A stretch of 64,000 nucleotides of DNA from Orientia tsutsugamushi str. Boryong (GTDB lineage: Bacteria > Pseudomonadota > Alphaproteobacteria > Rickettsiales > Rickettsiaceae), in NCBI RefSeq assembly GCF_000063545.1, contig NC_009488.1:62001-126000 (forward strand). Reading direction: 5' to 3'. Both the position numbers and the translations under genes were made by a program. Positions 37,386-47,882 of this stretch are shown piece after piece (the stretch's first letter is position 1; each line of letters opens with the position of its first letter). The notes below the pieces were generated by a model, which made no database searches, was not told the origin of the DNA, and worked only from the letters and a program-made list of their open reading frames with translations.

Positions 37386-37425
37386 AAAATGAGATATTCT
37401 TGTCTTGAAAGATACATCTCATTTT
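37386..37425 (-). terminator. Rho-independent terminator of the autotransporter gene
   Basis: A 10-bp perfect stem, AAAATGAGAT with ATCTCATTTT, encloses a 20-base loop. On the minus strand it is followed by a T run. It sits about 80 bp beyond the stop of the Sca gene. Confidence 0.7.
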
Positions 37426-37504
37426 TATTGCAAAATCAATACCTTATTTTATTTTGCGCAAGATCAGATAATTATTTGGCTTTATCTATACTGGAATGCA
37501 AGGG

Positions 37505-40500
37505 CTAAAAGCTAGCCTTTGCATATATTATTCCAGTATGGCTAATATATTTTTCAGCCAAATAAACGTCGCAAGCAATACCTATATCCATTATATTACG
37601 CTTAATAGCTAATTTAACACCTAATTGATAGAATGTTTTATGTAAACACTGTTCACGAGAAGTTATAACATCTGGATTAAATGTAGAGTTAATGTTTGGT
37701 AGCTGTGCACCATCTTGACAATCATATAAGTTATGATGAACATATCCATAGACTGTAGAAAGTACATTGAGATTATTATTTGCATTATTTACAACTAACT
37801 GCTCTAAAGAGATACCAATTATTCCTTCTAATGCTTTATGACTTCTGTCACCTATAGTTTTATTAGATGAATTATCTACTGATTTATTGCCAGAAGTATT
37901 AAAGTACGAATGTCTAATACCAACAGTTGGTACTAAACTTAGCTTCTTATTATTTTTTAATGGATAAAAATAATGCCCTGCGGTGAGGCTACCATGATAA
38001 CTATGCCCTTGCCATAATGTTAGAGAACTATTTTTACTATCATCACTGAACTTAGCAACATTTATCATTCCTCGAATAAATGTAGTACTTTGAAACGAAT
38101 ATTGACCATATAAAGATAATAAGTAAACGTTACTGTTTATTTTTTCTATTCTGCTATCTGTATGTTTAGTATCAAACTTTGCATATGAAATAGCTGCACC
38201 GATAATAGCATTATTTTTCAAATGCTTATCTGCTCCAATAGAAATACCGCTAATATCTGTTTTATATCCTTGAATATGCTTATGGTCTTGTTGATTAACA
38301 TTTGAGAAAAAGCCATCAGCCCAAATATTCCATGATTGTTTATTGATATTAGATCCAGATGATACTATATCTGACACAGATTTGTTGTTTGATGCTCTAG
38401 ATTCAACTATAGAAGATATAGCTGCAACTGTAATATTTACTCCACCTTTCAAAGGTGCATCAGAAGCAGTTCTTTGCAATATTGGTTGTAGAGCAACCGC
38501 TTGCTCACTACTTTGCTCTTGGTCATCACTATAAGGTGATGAAAGATGTTGTTGTGGTTGCACACCGCTGCTAATATGTTGTTGCTGTTGTTGCTGTTGT
38601 TGCTGTTGTTGCTGTTGTTGCTGTTGTTGCTGTTGTTGCTGTCGTTGCATACCAGCACCAGCCGCAAGTGGTTGTGCAACAACAGGTTGCGCCTGCTCAG
38701 CAGGATCAGGCTGTGGTTGTTCAGCAGCACGTCGTGACAGTATAGGATCGTCAAGTCGCCGAGCAAGTTCTTCAATAGCAGCTTCAGTAGTATCTTCAGG
38801 ATTTTCAGGATCTTCAGTATGATCTTTATCCTGCGACTGTTTGCTATGAGCACTATCCTTACTATGTAAATGAGAAGCAGCAGACGCTTGTATATCTTCG
38901 TCTTTGCCACCTTCTTCACCATCGCTTACTTCTGGGCTAACTCTAGCAGATGGTGCTATACTACTACTACCACTACTACTTGAAGCGCCATCATCTCCTT
39001 TATCTTTTTTCTTCTTATCTACCAATCCAGCAAATGCTAATTGTCCGTCAGAACCAGGTACTGGCTGCCACTTGCATTTGCCATCGCATACATATATTAA
39101 GCCACTTACATCTAAATTTCCAGTGTCAGCAATATCTACAGGTTGTATTATAGTTTGAGGCCCATGTTTACTTAAATCCCTTGAATCTCCTTGATGAACG
39201 ACATTTAGTACGATTTTGTTACTTGGATCGTAATGTTTACTCAATTTTAACTTACCTTGAGTTTTAACAGTCCCATCTGAGTTAGTAGTATATCCTATAC
39301 TAAATACAGTAACAGGCTTCTTATCAAATTTTTTAGGATTAGTACTAGATCCTTTGTTTGACTTATGTCCCAATATGATAATATTATCACCAAATAGAGC
39401 TAGTGTATTGATGCCAAGGTTAATACTTGCATTACCTACATTGATGTTACCAGATCCATCGCTAGTTTGAGCTGTAACAGTATAATCTCCAAGTAACGCC
39501 ATCTCACCTCTAGCAGATGACTTGTCGCTAATCGAAAATTGCTTCGTATGTACTGATCCATCTACTTCTATTAAAGATTGTCTTTTAGACTTTGGTAGCA
39601 ATGTAACATTTAACATTGGCTTGTCCTTAGTTCCAATATTACCACTATAGCTTCCTTGACTCATTGTAAGTTTTGCACCAGGGCCTGTAGGAATTATATT
39701 TGCATTCCAATCAGCGTTACTATTCAATTCAATATAACTGTTTTGGTCTGCAGTTATTTCTTTTATATTACAAGTATAAGGTATACTATTACTACCAGGC
39801 ATAGAAACAAAAGATGCATTTTCACAAAGACAAAGTGCTTGAAGTGAATTAGGATTACTAATTTTAGTATTTCCAATATCACCACCATTGTGAGTTAGTG
39901 TACCATTATTACGTACTATAATTTTCCCACCACTATGACCTTTTGTTCCTATGTTACCTTCGATAACTGTATTGCCAAGGACATTAATCGTATCTTCTGG
40001 ATGACTAAAAATAATATCACTACAAAAAATACTAGATTTATTCATACTTTTATCATAACTTATGAACCAGTTAGTATAAGGACGTATTCCGTTTGGATTA
40101 TTTGAATGTTCTGCAAATTCGATTCTATGTATCTTACTTCGACCAGTTCCAATATCTCCATAAAATATACTTTTATAATGATCTGGATCATACTTAGTAC
40201 TAGGGTTACCATGTATAATTAATTTTCCATAGTTAGATACAGATGGCTCTACTGATCTGCTATACATTTCACCATTCAATACTATACATCCATGCGTATC
40301 GCTATCACCACGAGAAACTTTATTTGAAGAATTTAGCTTTAGTTTTTGTGTATATAAATTTCCAGTAACATTTAGCACTGTTTCACCATCAACCAATATT
40401 TTTCCTGTGACAAAATCAGGTGTTCCAATAAAGCCATGAACATGATACGTTGTTAGGCTAGTACTACTAGCAGAATTTAAAAAATGTACTTCTGATGCTG

Positions 40501-41890
40501 ATTGTTTTTTAGGCGTTATGCTAGCATACATATCCACTGTTTTTAAACCACTAGATTGCAGCTCGGCTTGTAATTTTAATACACCATCTACTTTCACAGG
40601 AATAGGGTTATTCGGTGTACCAAATTTATTAAAAGAAATTTTAGTACTACTACCACTAGCAACAACCGTAGCACCTTTAACTTCTATATTAGCTGTAAGA
40701 TCTGATTGCAGATTTAAAACTCCTGACTTCTGAGGTACAAGTTTGGATCGTTCAACAGTAAGCGTTTTCAGCATCACTGGAGGGACAGTAAGTAATTGAA
40801 ATGGTTTAGTAACATTAATATTTCCACAAATATTTAAATCACTAGATAATATTGTAGGTGATTGCACAACAAAAGATCCAATACCAGTAAAACTTGCTCT
40901 ATCTGTGGATTCAGTTTTTCCGCCATGAGCTGTAGAGCTAAAAAAGGAAAGATCAAATGGAGACTGTCCTGCACTATGAATGATTGATGAGCTTCTTCTG
41001 CTTGAAGTAGAGCTACTGCTTACATCTGTATCAGAAAGATTAGGCATTGACATACTTGATGTAATAGGTGAAGTAGTTTTAAGTTCACTATTTGAATACA
41101 GTGTATTATTTACTATTAACTCAGAATCTGTGAGGTTTAAATTTGCCAATTTAATCCTATAGCAATCCTCACCTTTTATAGTTACTTTAGCATTTTCTTC
41201 AACACTAATCTCAATACTGTTACCTTTACCATCCATTTTTTCAAATCCTACTTCAGGCTGCTTAACTACAACTTTCTGTACTCCAGATCCTTTGTTTTGC
41301 TTAACCTCTACCTGCTTATTAGTACTATCACTTAGTACAATAGGAGCTTTAGGCTCTCCAGGAGTAGTACTGCTTAATGACATGGTACTACCAAGTTGTT
41401 TTCTTAGTCTTTTAAGAGTTGATGTGCTAGATTCTTTTCCTCCAGTTGCACCTTCACTAGGTTCTTCTGACTTAGTGTGACCACTTAATGATAAAGTGCT
41501 ACCAAAACCTTTTAGTTTTTTAAAAGGTGATTTTTTAGATTTTTTGCCATCAGTTACTTCGCTGCCAGTTGCACTCCCTCCAGTCGTTTCAGTGACACCA
41601 GTTGCATCGCTGGCACCAGTTGCAGGAGTAGTGCCACTAGCTCCTTCAATTGGATTACTTGGATTACTTGGATTACTTGGATTACTTGTTGCGCCGCTAC
41701 CTGTGTCTCCCTGATTATCATTACTACTTTCAGTTGTGTTATTGCTCTGCGATGCCCCACTACCAGTAAAACCTCCGCTGCTACTTGATGAAGCTGATGG
41801 ATCATTATCAGCTGTTTGTATAATTGTAATATTACTAATAGTAAATAAAGTTGTAAAAAAAATTAGTGATATCTTTCTTGAGTTTTTCAT
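37505..41890 (-). CDS. Sca-family autotransporter adhesin, probably ScaA-like
   Basis: This is a 1461-residue type V secreted surface protein. Residues 1-26 form a signal peptide (MKNSRKISLIFFTTLFTISN). Residues 30-130 are Ser/Gly/Thr/Asn-rich with a short SNPSNPSNP repeat. Residues 130-950 are a Ser/Thr-rich passenger with beta-helix character (SGNIGTKDKPMLNVTLLP, EGNIGTKGHSGGKIIVRNNGTLTHNGGDIG). A low-complexity acidic/Pro part contains a poly-Gln run near residue 1085-1105. Residues about 1188-1461 are the autotransporter beta-barrel (WNIWADGFFSNV to IIYAKASF, ending in Phe). Size and Orientia context suggest ScaA, but I leave the symbol open. In the family these proteins mediate host-cell adhesion. 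The frame is intact. Confidence 0.85.
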   Translation of the reverse strand: MKNSRKISLIFFTTLFTISNITIIQTADNDPSASSSSSGGFTGSGASQSNNTTESSNDNQGDTGSGATSNPSNPSNPSNPIEGASGTTPATGASDATGVTETTGGSATGSEVTDGKKSKKSPFKKLKGFGSTLSLSGHTKSEEPSEGATGGKESSTSTLKRLRKQLGSTMSLSSTTPGEPKAPIVLSDSTNKQVEVKQNKGSGVQKVVVKQPEVGFEKMDGKGNSIEISVEENAKVTIKGEDCYRIKLANLNLTDSELIVNNTLYSNSELKTTSPITSSMSMPNLSDTDVSSSSTSSRRSSSIIHSAGQSPFDLSFFSSTAHGGKTESTDRASFTGIGSFVVQSPTILSSDLNICGNINVTKPFQLLTVPPVMLKTLTVERSKLVPQKSGVLNLQSDLTANIEVKGATVVASGSSTKISFNKFGTPNNPIPVKVDGVLKLQAELQSSGLKTVDMYASITPKKQSASEVHFLNSASSTSLTTYHVHGFIGTPDFVTGKILVDGETVLNVTGNLYTQKLKLNSSNKVSRGDSDTHGCIVLNGEMYSRSVEPSVSNYGKLIIHGNPSTKYDPDHYKSIFYGDIGTGRSKIHRIEFAEHSNNPNGIRPYTNWFISYDKSMNKSSIFCSDIIFSHPEDTINVLGNTVIEGNIGTKGHSGGKIIVRNNGTLTHNGGDIGNTKISNPNSLQALCLCENASFVSMPGSNSIPYTCNIKEITADQNSYIELNSNADWNANIIPTGPGAKLTMSQGSYSGNIGTKDKPMLNVTLLPKSKRQSLIEVDGSVHTKQFSISDKSSARGEMALLGDYTVTAQTSDGSGNINVGNASINLGINTLALFGDNIIILGHKSNKGSSTNPKKFDKKPVTVFSIGYTTNSDGTVKTQGKLKLSKHYDPSNKIVLNVVHQGDSRDLSKHGPQTIIQPVDIADTGNLDVSGLIYVCDGKCKWQPVPGSDGQLAFAGLVDKKKKDKGDDGASSSSGSSSIAPSARVSPEVSDGEEGGKDEDIQASAASHLHSKDSAHSKQSQDKDHTEDPENPEDTTEAAIEELARRLDDPILSRRAAEQPQPDPAEQAQPVVAQPLAAGAGMQRQQQQQQQQQQQQQQQQQQQQQHISSGVQPQQHLSSPYSDDQEQSSEQAVALQPILQRTASDAPLKGGVNITVAAISSIVESRASNNKSVSDIVSSGSNINKQSWNIWADGFFSNVNQQDHKHIQGYKTDISGISIGADKHLKNNAIIGAAISYAKFDTKHTDSRIEKINSNVYLLSLYGQYSFQSTTFIRGMINVAKFSDDSKNSSLTLWQGHSYHGSLTAGHYFYPLKNNKKLSLVPTVGIRHSYFNTSGNKSVDNSSNKTIGDRSHKALEGIIGISLEQLVVNNANNNLNVLSTVYGYVHHNLYDCQDGAQLPNINSTFNPDVITSREQCLHKTFYQLGVKLAIKRNIMDIGIACDVYLAEKYISHTGIIYAKASF
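38574..38645. repeat. CAG/CAA microsatellite encoding poly-Gln
   Basis: A run of TTGTTGCTG-type units on the plus strand encodes about 24 or more Gln residues in the Sca passenger. Mixed CAG/CAA codons, and a length divisible by three, allow length variation without loss of frame. Confidence 0.95.
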
Positions 41891-42907
41891 CGCTAGACCT
41901 CTATCATTTCTTAATAAAAATTTATGATATAGTAAACTAAGTAGAATTAATGTGTATTAAAGAAGCATATAAAGTGAGTATAAATTCTCAAATTTATGTA
42001 AATTACTGTTTGATTTACAGGTTTATGCTAGATTAAAACTCTACATCTAATTCAGCTTAGTTTCTATAATAGCTAATACATACTTTAAATTTAATTAAGT
42101 ACAGCAGCTAACTTTAAGTTTAAATTCTTATATAGCAATTTACAAGAATATTCAGAGTCCAATAATTCAAGATTATATTAATACTTTTTACATTTATTTA
42201 AAGTTGATTTAATTAAAAGCTAGTGAAGTATAAGTAGCAAAATTTTCTCTATCTAAATTCAAATTATTGTAGCTGCCTAATTGAACTTTGAAAGTTAAAA
42301 CAATAGAGTGTAAAATTTATTAAAGGTTATAGTAAGTAATATTTAGTATAATAGGTGATATAATGTTGTAAAATTGATACTTTTAAAAAAAATAAGAAAA
42401 ATGGTAACAAAAATGAATAAATACTAAGGATTAATATATCTATTAACGCTACAATATGATAAGTCGAAAGAAAAAGATAAGAGATAGGAAGTAATCATTG
42501 TCTTAGTTATTAACAATAGTAATATTAAATCTTCAGCACAAAAACATAAGGCTGGTTAAAGAAGGATTATATTCCTAAAAACATTAGGTTTAACATGATG
42601 TAGTACTTATAGATAAGCTTGGTGCTACGGTATCAATCATTCTACAAATAGCAACTGTAGGTAAATTTTACTATTGTCATAATAAAAAGCAATTGATCTA
42701 TAGATACAGCAGTCGTGTAACAAAGAAATGTGCCATTTTTTCGTCCACTAAGCTAGGGTCAAGTGAAGGTGCAGTAGTTTAGTTATTCTCGTTTATATCA
42801 CACGTCACATCAAACGTAACGTATGGATTTCCAGTATTATTTTTTCTGATAACTTCATATCATTGCTTATGTCTTATCGGAAGTTGTAGTTTTCAAAGAT
42901 CTATAAT
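41891..42907. other. About 1 kb intergenic region upstream of the autotransporter
   Basis: It is very AT-rich. It should hold the sca promoter near 41900-42000. A stretch near 42600-42780 with slightly coding-like composition (DKLGATVSIILQIATVGKFYY) may be a worn gene or transposase scrap, but I cannot name it. Confidence 0.4.
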
Positions 42908-43754
42908 AGACTTCTTTCGAAACTAGAGAATGATGTAGAATGGTGTTACAAATAACTGATTTGAGGTAATAATGAAATTTGATCAAATTAAAGAGTTAAA
43001 GGATGAAAAATTTTGTCGATGATTAACAGGAGTAAGGAAGTGAACATTTGCAAAGATGGTGGATATTTTGAGGAAAGCTGATGGTCTTAGAATACCTTAG
43101 AGAATACTGTACTTATTTCCATATAGGTCAGAACTATGGGATTAGTGAAAGTTCAGCATATAAAGCTGTTAAATGGGTAGAAAACACCTTAGTTAAACAC
43201 CAAAACTTTGCTCTTTCAAGTCGTAAAACTCTAATGAAGAGTGATATGAATTATGAAGTAGTCTTGATTGATGCTACTGAGAGTCCTATAGAAAGACTCA
43301 AAAAAACAAAAATTCTATTATTCAAAAAAGAAGAAAAGGCATACACTAAAAACTCAAATAGTGGTAGACAAGAAAACGCACTAAGTAATATGCACAGATT
43401 TTTCTAACGGTAAAAAACATGACTTTAGATTATTTAATGAATCCAAAATTCTTATCCATCCTAAGGTTAAAGCGATTACTGATACAGGATATCAAAGTAT
43501 ACAAAAAATTCACAATAATTCTGCATTACCAAAGAAAAAAAGCAAGAGACATCCTTTAACTAAAAATGATAAAAAGAATAATCGTAGATTAGCAGGAGAA
43601 AGAGTTGTCAATGAAAACGTTATTGGTATGCTAAAACGGTTCAAAATTATTGCTGACAAATATCGAAATAGACGTAAAAGATTCGGTCTTAGATTTAATT
43701 TGATCTCTGGCATTTATAATTTTGAACTACCTTAACCAGTTTCGAAAGAGGTCT
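42908..43754 (+). mobile_element. IS5-family element, decayed copy D
   Basis: It has both ends and a 3-bp flank duplication AAT. The transposase is broken: early frameshift near 43020, an internal deletion of about 64 bp at 43084 between two TGATGG repeats, extra A residues near 43300, and further changes. Residual frames include 43081-43407 (YLREYCTYFHIGQNYGISESS...DATESPIERL). Confidence 0.9.
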
Positions 43755-44007
43755 AATATCGAATTTGGTAATCATTATATAATCCAATTTTCTCATATAA
43801 TTTTCTTCTACACCACATTTTCCAGCCAAAACTTTTCAATTCATGTGATTGCATTAGATACATCTTACTTTCTTCTCTACTAAGTTCCTTATATATCCAA
43901 AATAACAGCTAGAGTTACCAGCCCTAAAGTAATTTATCAAGCCTTGTAATATCGGGTTGATAAGATGTATTACTCTATCAACTTGTTGCAATATAAACTT
44001 ATTGAAT
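43755..44007. other. Spacer between IS5 copy D and a MITE
   Basis: This 250-bp AT-rich stretch probably contains reverse transcriptase debris (minus strand) but no clear frame. Confidence 0.3.
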
Positions 44008-44150
44008 AGACCTCTTTCTAAACTGGTTAAAGTAGTTCAAAATTATAAATGCTAGAGATCAAATTAAATCTAAGACCTAATCTTTTACGTCTATTTCGAT
44101 ATTTGTCATCAATAATTTTGAACTACTTTAACCAGTTTAGAAAGAGGTCT
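44008..44150 (-). mobile_element. 143-bp MITE (copy 2)
   Basis: It has the same structure as the element at 6564 but opposite orientation, flanked by AAT on both sides. Its two 39-bp arms share the same private changes (TTTCTAAAC instead of TTTCGAAAC, TTAAAGTAG instead of TTAACGTAG), so the arms remain perfectly complementary. Confidence 0.9.
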
Positions 44151-44574
44151 AATATTTCTTTAGTCTTTTTAGCAGAGAAGTTCGTGCTCTTATTCTAGGT
44201 GTTTTCTGAATTTTAATTTTACATTGCTTAGTTTTCACTAGACTAAAATCGAACCTCAGAAAGCTAAATGTTTCACCATTCTTTAAATCAACTATTTTTG
44301 TCTTTCATTTGTATTTATTTTCAACAGTTCTTAGCTTAGCATTATATTGATTGCTTTTTCTAGCTACTGCTATTTTCTATAGCCATATTTTAGTTTACTC
44401 ACGATCTTTGCTCTTTCTAGCATTTGATCTACTTCATTAAGATAAATATTGCTTAAAAGATGTGATAGTGGTCCACCTTAGGATATTCCTCTTTTTCTAC
44501 TTGCTTTGACTATCAGTTTTAATAGCTTTATAACATCTTTATCACTTACATGCTCTACTACATTGTTAAATATA
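44151..44574 (-). pseudogene. Group II intron reverse transcriptase debris
   Basis: On the minus strand a short stretch reads GGPLSHLLSNIYLNEVDQMLERAK, matching the block after the reverse transcriptase QG motif. It is surrounded by stops and frameshifts. Parts near 44520-44570 and 44220-44280 have similar character. It is not functional. Confidence 0.55.
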
Positions 44575-44695
44575 ATGCGGCTGTGGATACTATGCTTCAG
44601 GTTTTATTGATTTACAAAAATCTGCTATTAATGCACTGTCTACTTTATTTGTTTTTGTACGACTAAGTTTACTCATCGCAAAACCTTTAATACAT
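44575..44695 (-). pseudogene. IS110 transposase fragment
   Basis: The minus strand reads close to SKLSRTKTNKVDSALIADFCKSIKPEA, matching residues 85-115 of the transposase at 12292. It has a stop and no ends. Confidence 0.75.
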
Positions 44696-44971
44696 ACAAG
44701 GATTATACTTAATAGCTAAATCAAAATTTTCTATTACTTCTTGAAATTGTCCTAATTCATATAAACAAACTTCTTTATTATAATAAGCTTTTACATGATT
44801 AGGTTTATACTTAATAGCTAAATCAAAATTTTTCATTGCTTCTTGATATTTGTTTAACTCAAAAAATGAAATTCCAACATTAAAAAGTTTTTCTGCTAAC
44901 ATGGCTTTATCCTGCATTAATTTCTGATGTAACATGTTGATTACAGCTGTTATATATTTTACAAATTTCAT
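44687..44971 (-). CDS. Short TPR protein or fragment
   Basis: 94 residues with two TPR units (AEKLFNVGISFFELNKYQEAMKNFDLAIKYKPNHVKAYYNKEVCLYELGQFQEVIENFDLAIKYNP). It ends abruptly where the IS110 fragment begins, so it is probably the 5' part of a longer TPR gene. TPR proteins of this type are amplified in Orientia and bind other proteins; some are host-directed. Confidence 0.65.
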   Translation of the reverse strand: MKFVKYITAVINMLHQKLMQDKAMLAEKLFNVGISFFELNKYQEAMKNFDLAIKYKPNHVKAYYNKEVCLYELGQFQEVIENFDLAIKYNPCMY

Positions 44972-45155
44972 ATGATTATTAATTACCCTTTAAATTTTTG
45001 ATTAGCTACTGCACACCAAATAATTACTAAATTATAGGTGTTACAATTAATCCTTCTTTTATATTTTTTTTCAGTCTTATCAATAAGACTATCAGAAATT
45101 CTATTAATATTCTTTATTTTTTTTATTATTACAACAGGTTATAACAAATTATATT

Positions 45156-45298
45156 AGACCTCTTTCGAAACTGGTTAACGTAGTTCAAAATTATTGCTGA
45201 TAAATATCGAAATAGACGTGAAAGATTCGGTCTTAGATTTAATTTGATCTCTGGTATTTATAATTTTGAACTACGTTAACCAGTTTCGAAAGAAGTCT
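45156..45298 (+). mobile_element. 143-bp MITE (copy 3)
   Basis: Same orientation as copy 1 and flanked by ATT on both sides. The arms match except for one base at position 5 (C against T). It lies about 70 bp before the start of the second tra block. Confidence 0.9.
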
Positions 45299-45366
45299 AT
45301 TGCATTAAATATGCGTGATTTTCTATAAGTAAAGGCATTGATATAAAGTCAATAGGAACTAGCTTC

Positions 45367-45875
45367 AGATGAGCAAGGACATTAAAACAAATCCCGTTTC
45401 TGTATTTTCAGGTAAACATCGAAAATGCAAAAAAGATGTATTTAGTTTTTTGAATTGCTGCTCTTCAATGACTGGCTGGGGGCGTGATATAGGCTTATCG
45501 CAATGCAAATCTAAGGAACAAGAATTAGCTCTATATAGAAAAAAAGGTTACTGCTATTACATTGGAACCTATTGTTCTTCAAGAATTCCGATATTGGGTA
45601 TTTGCCTAGCTAGAAAGTCTACTTATTGCTGCTTTCAGTCAAAACTTGCAAGAATTTTTCAGGAAGAAGCAAGAAAGCAGCTAAAAATAGACTTCGGTAC
45701 ACCTGAATGTCCAAAGTGTAGAGGCCTTACTGTTGAAGAGTTACAAAAAGTTGATTTCACTAAAATCAATATGGATGAACTATTTGGAGATATACTCACT
45801 AAGGCTCAAAACAGCATGAACAAAGACATTATTGCAGGAATCAAAGATAAAGTTCATCGTATGCAACAAACTTAG
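45367..45875 (+). pseudogene. traN: traN copy 2, C-terminal part
   Basis: It encodes the Cys-rich end of TraN from MSKDIKTNPVSVFSGKHRKC, identical in protein to copy 1 segment 3 over the shared part. It ends in RMQQT, which appears to be the original terminus. The 5' two thirds are absent: similarity to copy 1 begins at CAGATGAGCAAGG, marking the duplication edge. It is followed after five bases by traF. Confidence 0.9.
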
Positions 45876-45880
45876 TCTAA

Positions 45881-46585
45881 ATGAGCAGATTATTAATGTT
45901 TATGATATTAATTAGTCATTTATCCACTGTTGATGCTTCACCAACAAGATTTTTATGGTACAATGATAAACATGGTCATGAGCTTGATGACTCTGCTGCT
46001 AATTCTAAGTTGATGAGTAGGCCTCATGACCAGAGAATCGAGGAATTAAAGGAGCGATTTAATCGAGCTTAGCGTATAGCGCTGGATAATCCAACGCTCG
46101 AAAATGTGATTACAGCTCAAAGATTGCAGAAGCAAATCATGGAGAAGGCTCATAAGTTTGCTACTATGTGGCAACTAGCTACTCTACTTGATTACCAACT
46201 GATTAATGCTAATGAGCCTGCTAATAGCTTACATAGAAAGCTATATCAAGAAAAATCAGAGCAAAAAAATGATTTCAAACTCAAAAACATTGCTAAAAAC
46301 TGGGGATTGATTTTGCAAGTTAAACAAGATTGCTTGCTCTGTAAGGCCTTTATGCCTATTGTTCAGTGCTTTGCTAATAAATATGCATTTCAGTTGCTAG
46401 CTGTCAGTAAGAATAATGAGTTGCTTAATAAACTAAATCCTAAGCATATTGTACCTGTATTATATTCAGTAGCTAGCGATGGTAAAAAAATATATGCAGT
46501 AGCTAGAGGCATAATCTCTGAAGATAAAATTATCGACAATATTCTAGCAATCGATAGATATTATCATAAGTTGGAGACTACATGA
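45881..46585 (+). pseudogene. traF: traF copy 2, nonsense mutation
   Basis: It has a signal peptide (MSRLLMFMILISHLSTVDA) followed by SPTRFLWYNDKHGHELDDSA. The frame is continuous through FNRA, then TAG at 46070-46072, then RIALDNPTLENVITAQRLQ to the stop at 46585. CAG to TAG explains the break, since copy 1 keeps CAG there but has a 2-bp insertion at the next codon. The thioredoxin-like part has CLLCKAFMP. It differs from copy 1 at many positions, unlike the neighbouring genes. Confidence 0.9.
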
Positions 46586-47882
46586 GCACCAAAATCAGAG
46601 TTTATGCCATTACAATGCTATTATTGCTACAAGCTCCAGTATCACTAGCTTGGAATATCGAAAACGTATTTCAAGGAATGAGTATTAATGTCACAAGATC
46701 TGGATCATATCAAGATCAAGCGGCTGGATATTATGCGGCTGGCGGATTATCTGCCAGAACAAGCCAAACATCATTTCAGCCATTTGCTATAACTCCACCA
46801 TCTTTAAACATGAGCTGTAGCGGTATTGATGCCTATCTTGGTAGCTTCTCTGTTATTTCTGGAGAAGAATTAGTTCAATTGATGAAAAACATTGGTTCTC
46901 AAGCTAAAGTCTATGCTTTTTCATTAGGATTAAAAACCTTTGCTCCTCAAATTGAGAATGCTCTCAAAGACTTACGTAATCTAGCAATGGAGATGAATCA
47001 ATTTGCTAAGGGAGATTGCAAATTAACAAAAGCATTATTTGCTACAGCTTTACCAAGAAACTCAGCTATGAGAGAAGCTGTTTGCCGTGATATACAGTCA
47101 CAAAGCGGGTTTGATTATTTTGCTGCTGGTAAAAAATGTCGTAATTATTTAGATCAAAAACAAGCTCTGCGACAAGCACAAAATAAGGATTCAGAGTTAT
47201 GCTGGATGATTATAACATCTTCACTAAAGCAGCAGCAAAGGTTGGAATACCATCAAATATGCGTGATTCAATCATGTCTATGACTGGCACTATCGTGGTT
47301 ACAAACAATAATGTGTACTTTTTTGACTCCTTAGCTCAGGATGAAAAAAGTTGGATTAGTCATTTAAAAGGTGGAGAATCAGCTTCAATTTACAGCTGTG
47401 ATAGTGTTAGTTGCCTGCATCCAAGCCTACAACGAAATATCACAATATCACCAGAGCAGTCTTATGCAGGTAAAGCTAAGCAAAAATTGACTGATCTAAA
47501 AAATAAGTTTGATAAGAATTCTGAATATAGCAACTCTGAAATAGCCTTTTTATCTTCGATTGGAGATATATTTCCAATTTATGATTATATCACATTAGAA
47601 GCTATTTCTGGAGTCACAATTTTAGAGATCTCATCAGAATTAATAGCTAGCTATACATTAGTTCAGCATTTGAAGGAAGTAATCACCGAAATACGTAGAG
47701 CCGTTACTTCACTAGGTGCTAAGCAAGTTTCGAATGAACATTTAGAAAGATATTTGAAGGAATTGAATCGAGTACAACTTTTTGCAAATGAAAAATGGAC
47801 TAGCCTACAAACCGATGCAAGTCGAATAGATAAAAGGGCTAGATTAATAGAGCAGCATTTAATAGCGAAGGAGAAAAGTTAA
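46582..47882 (+). pseudogene. traH: traH copy 2, frameshifted
   Basis: Both frames (46582-47283 and 47199-47882) translate identically to copy 1, including the frameshift near 47198. Start and stop overlaps with traF and traG are kept. Presence of the same lesion in both copies shows it predates the duplication or was homogenised. Confidence 0.9.

Noticed and set aside
38574-38645. Possible CRISPR-like array
   Set aside because: The repeat is a trinucleotide-type run with no spacers. No repeat-spacer pattern was seen anywhere in the window.
38449-38922. Frames rich in Leu or Asn-Ser over the poly-Gln region
   Set aside because: They are alternative frames of the autotransporter microsatellite; the long intact minus-strand gene explains the region.
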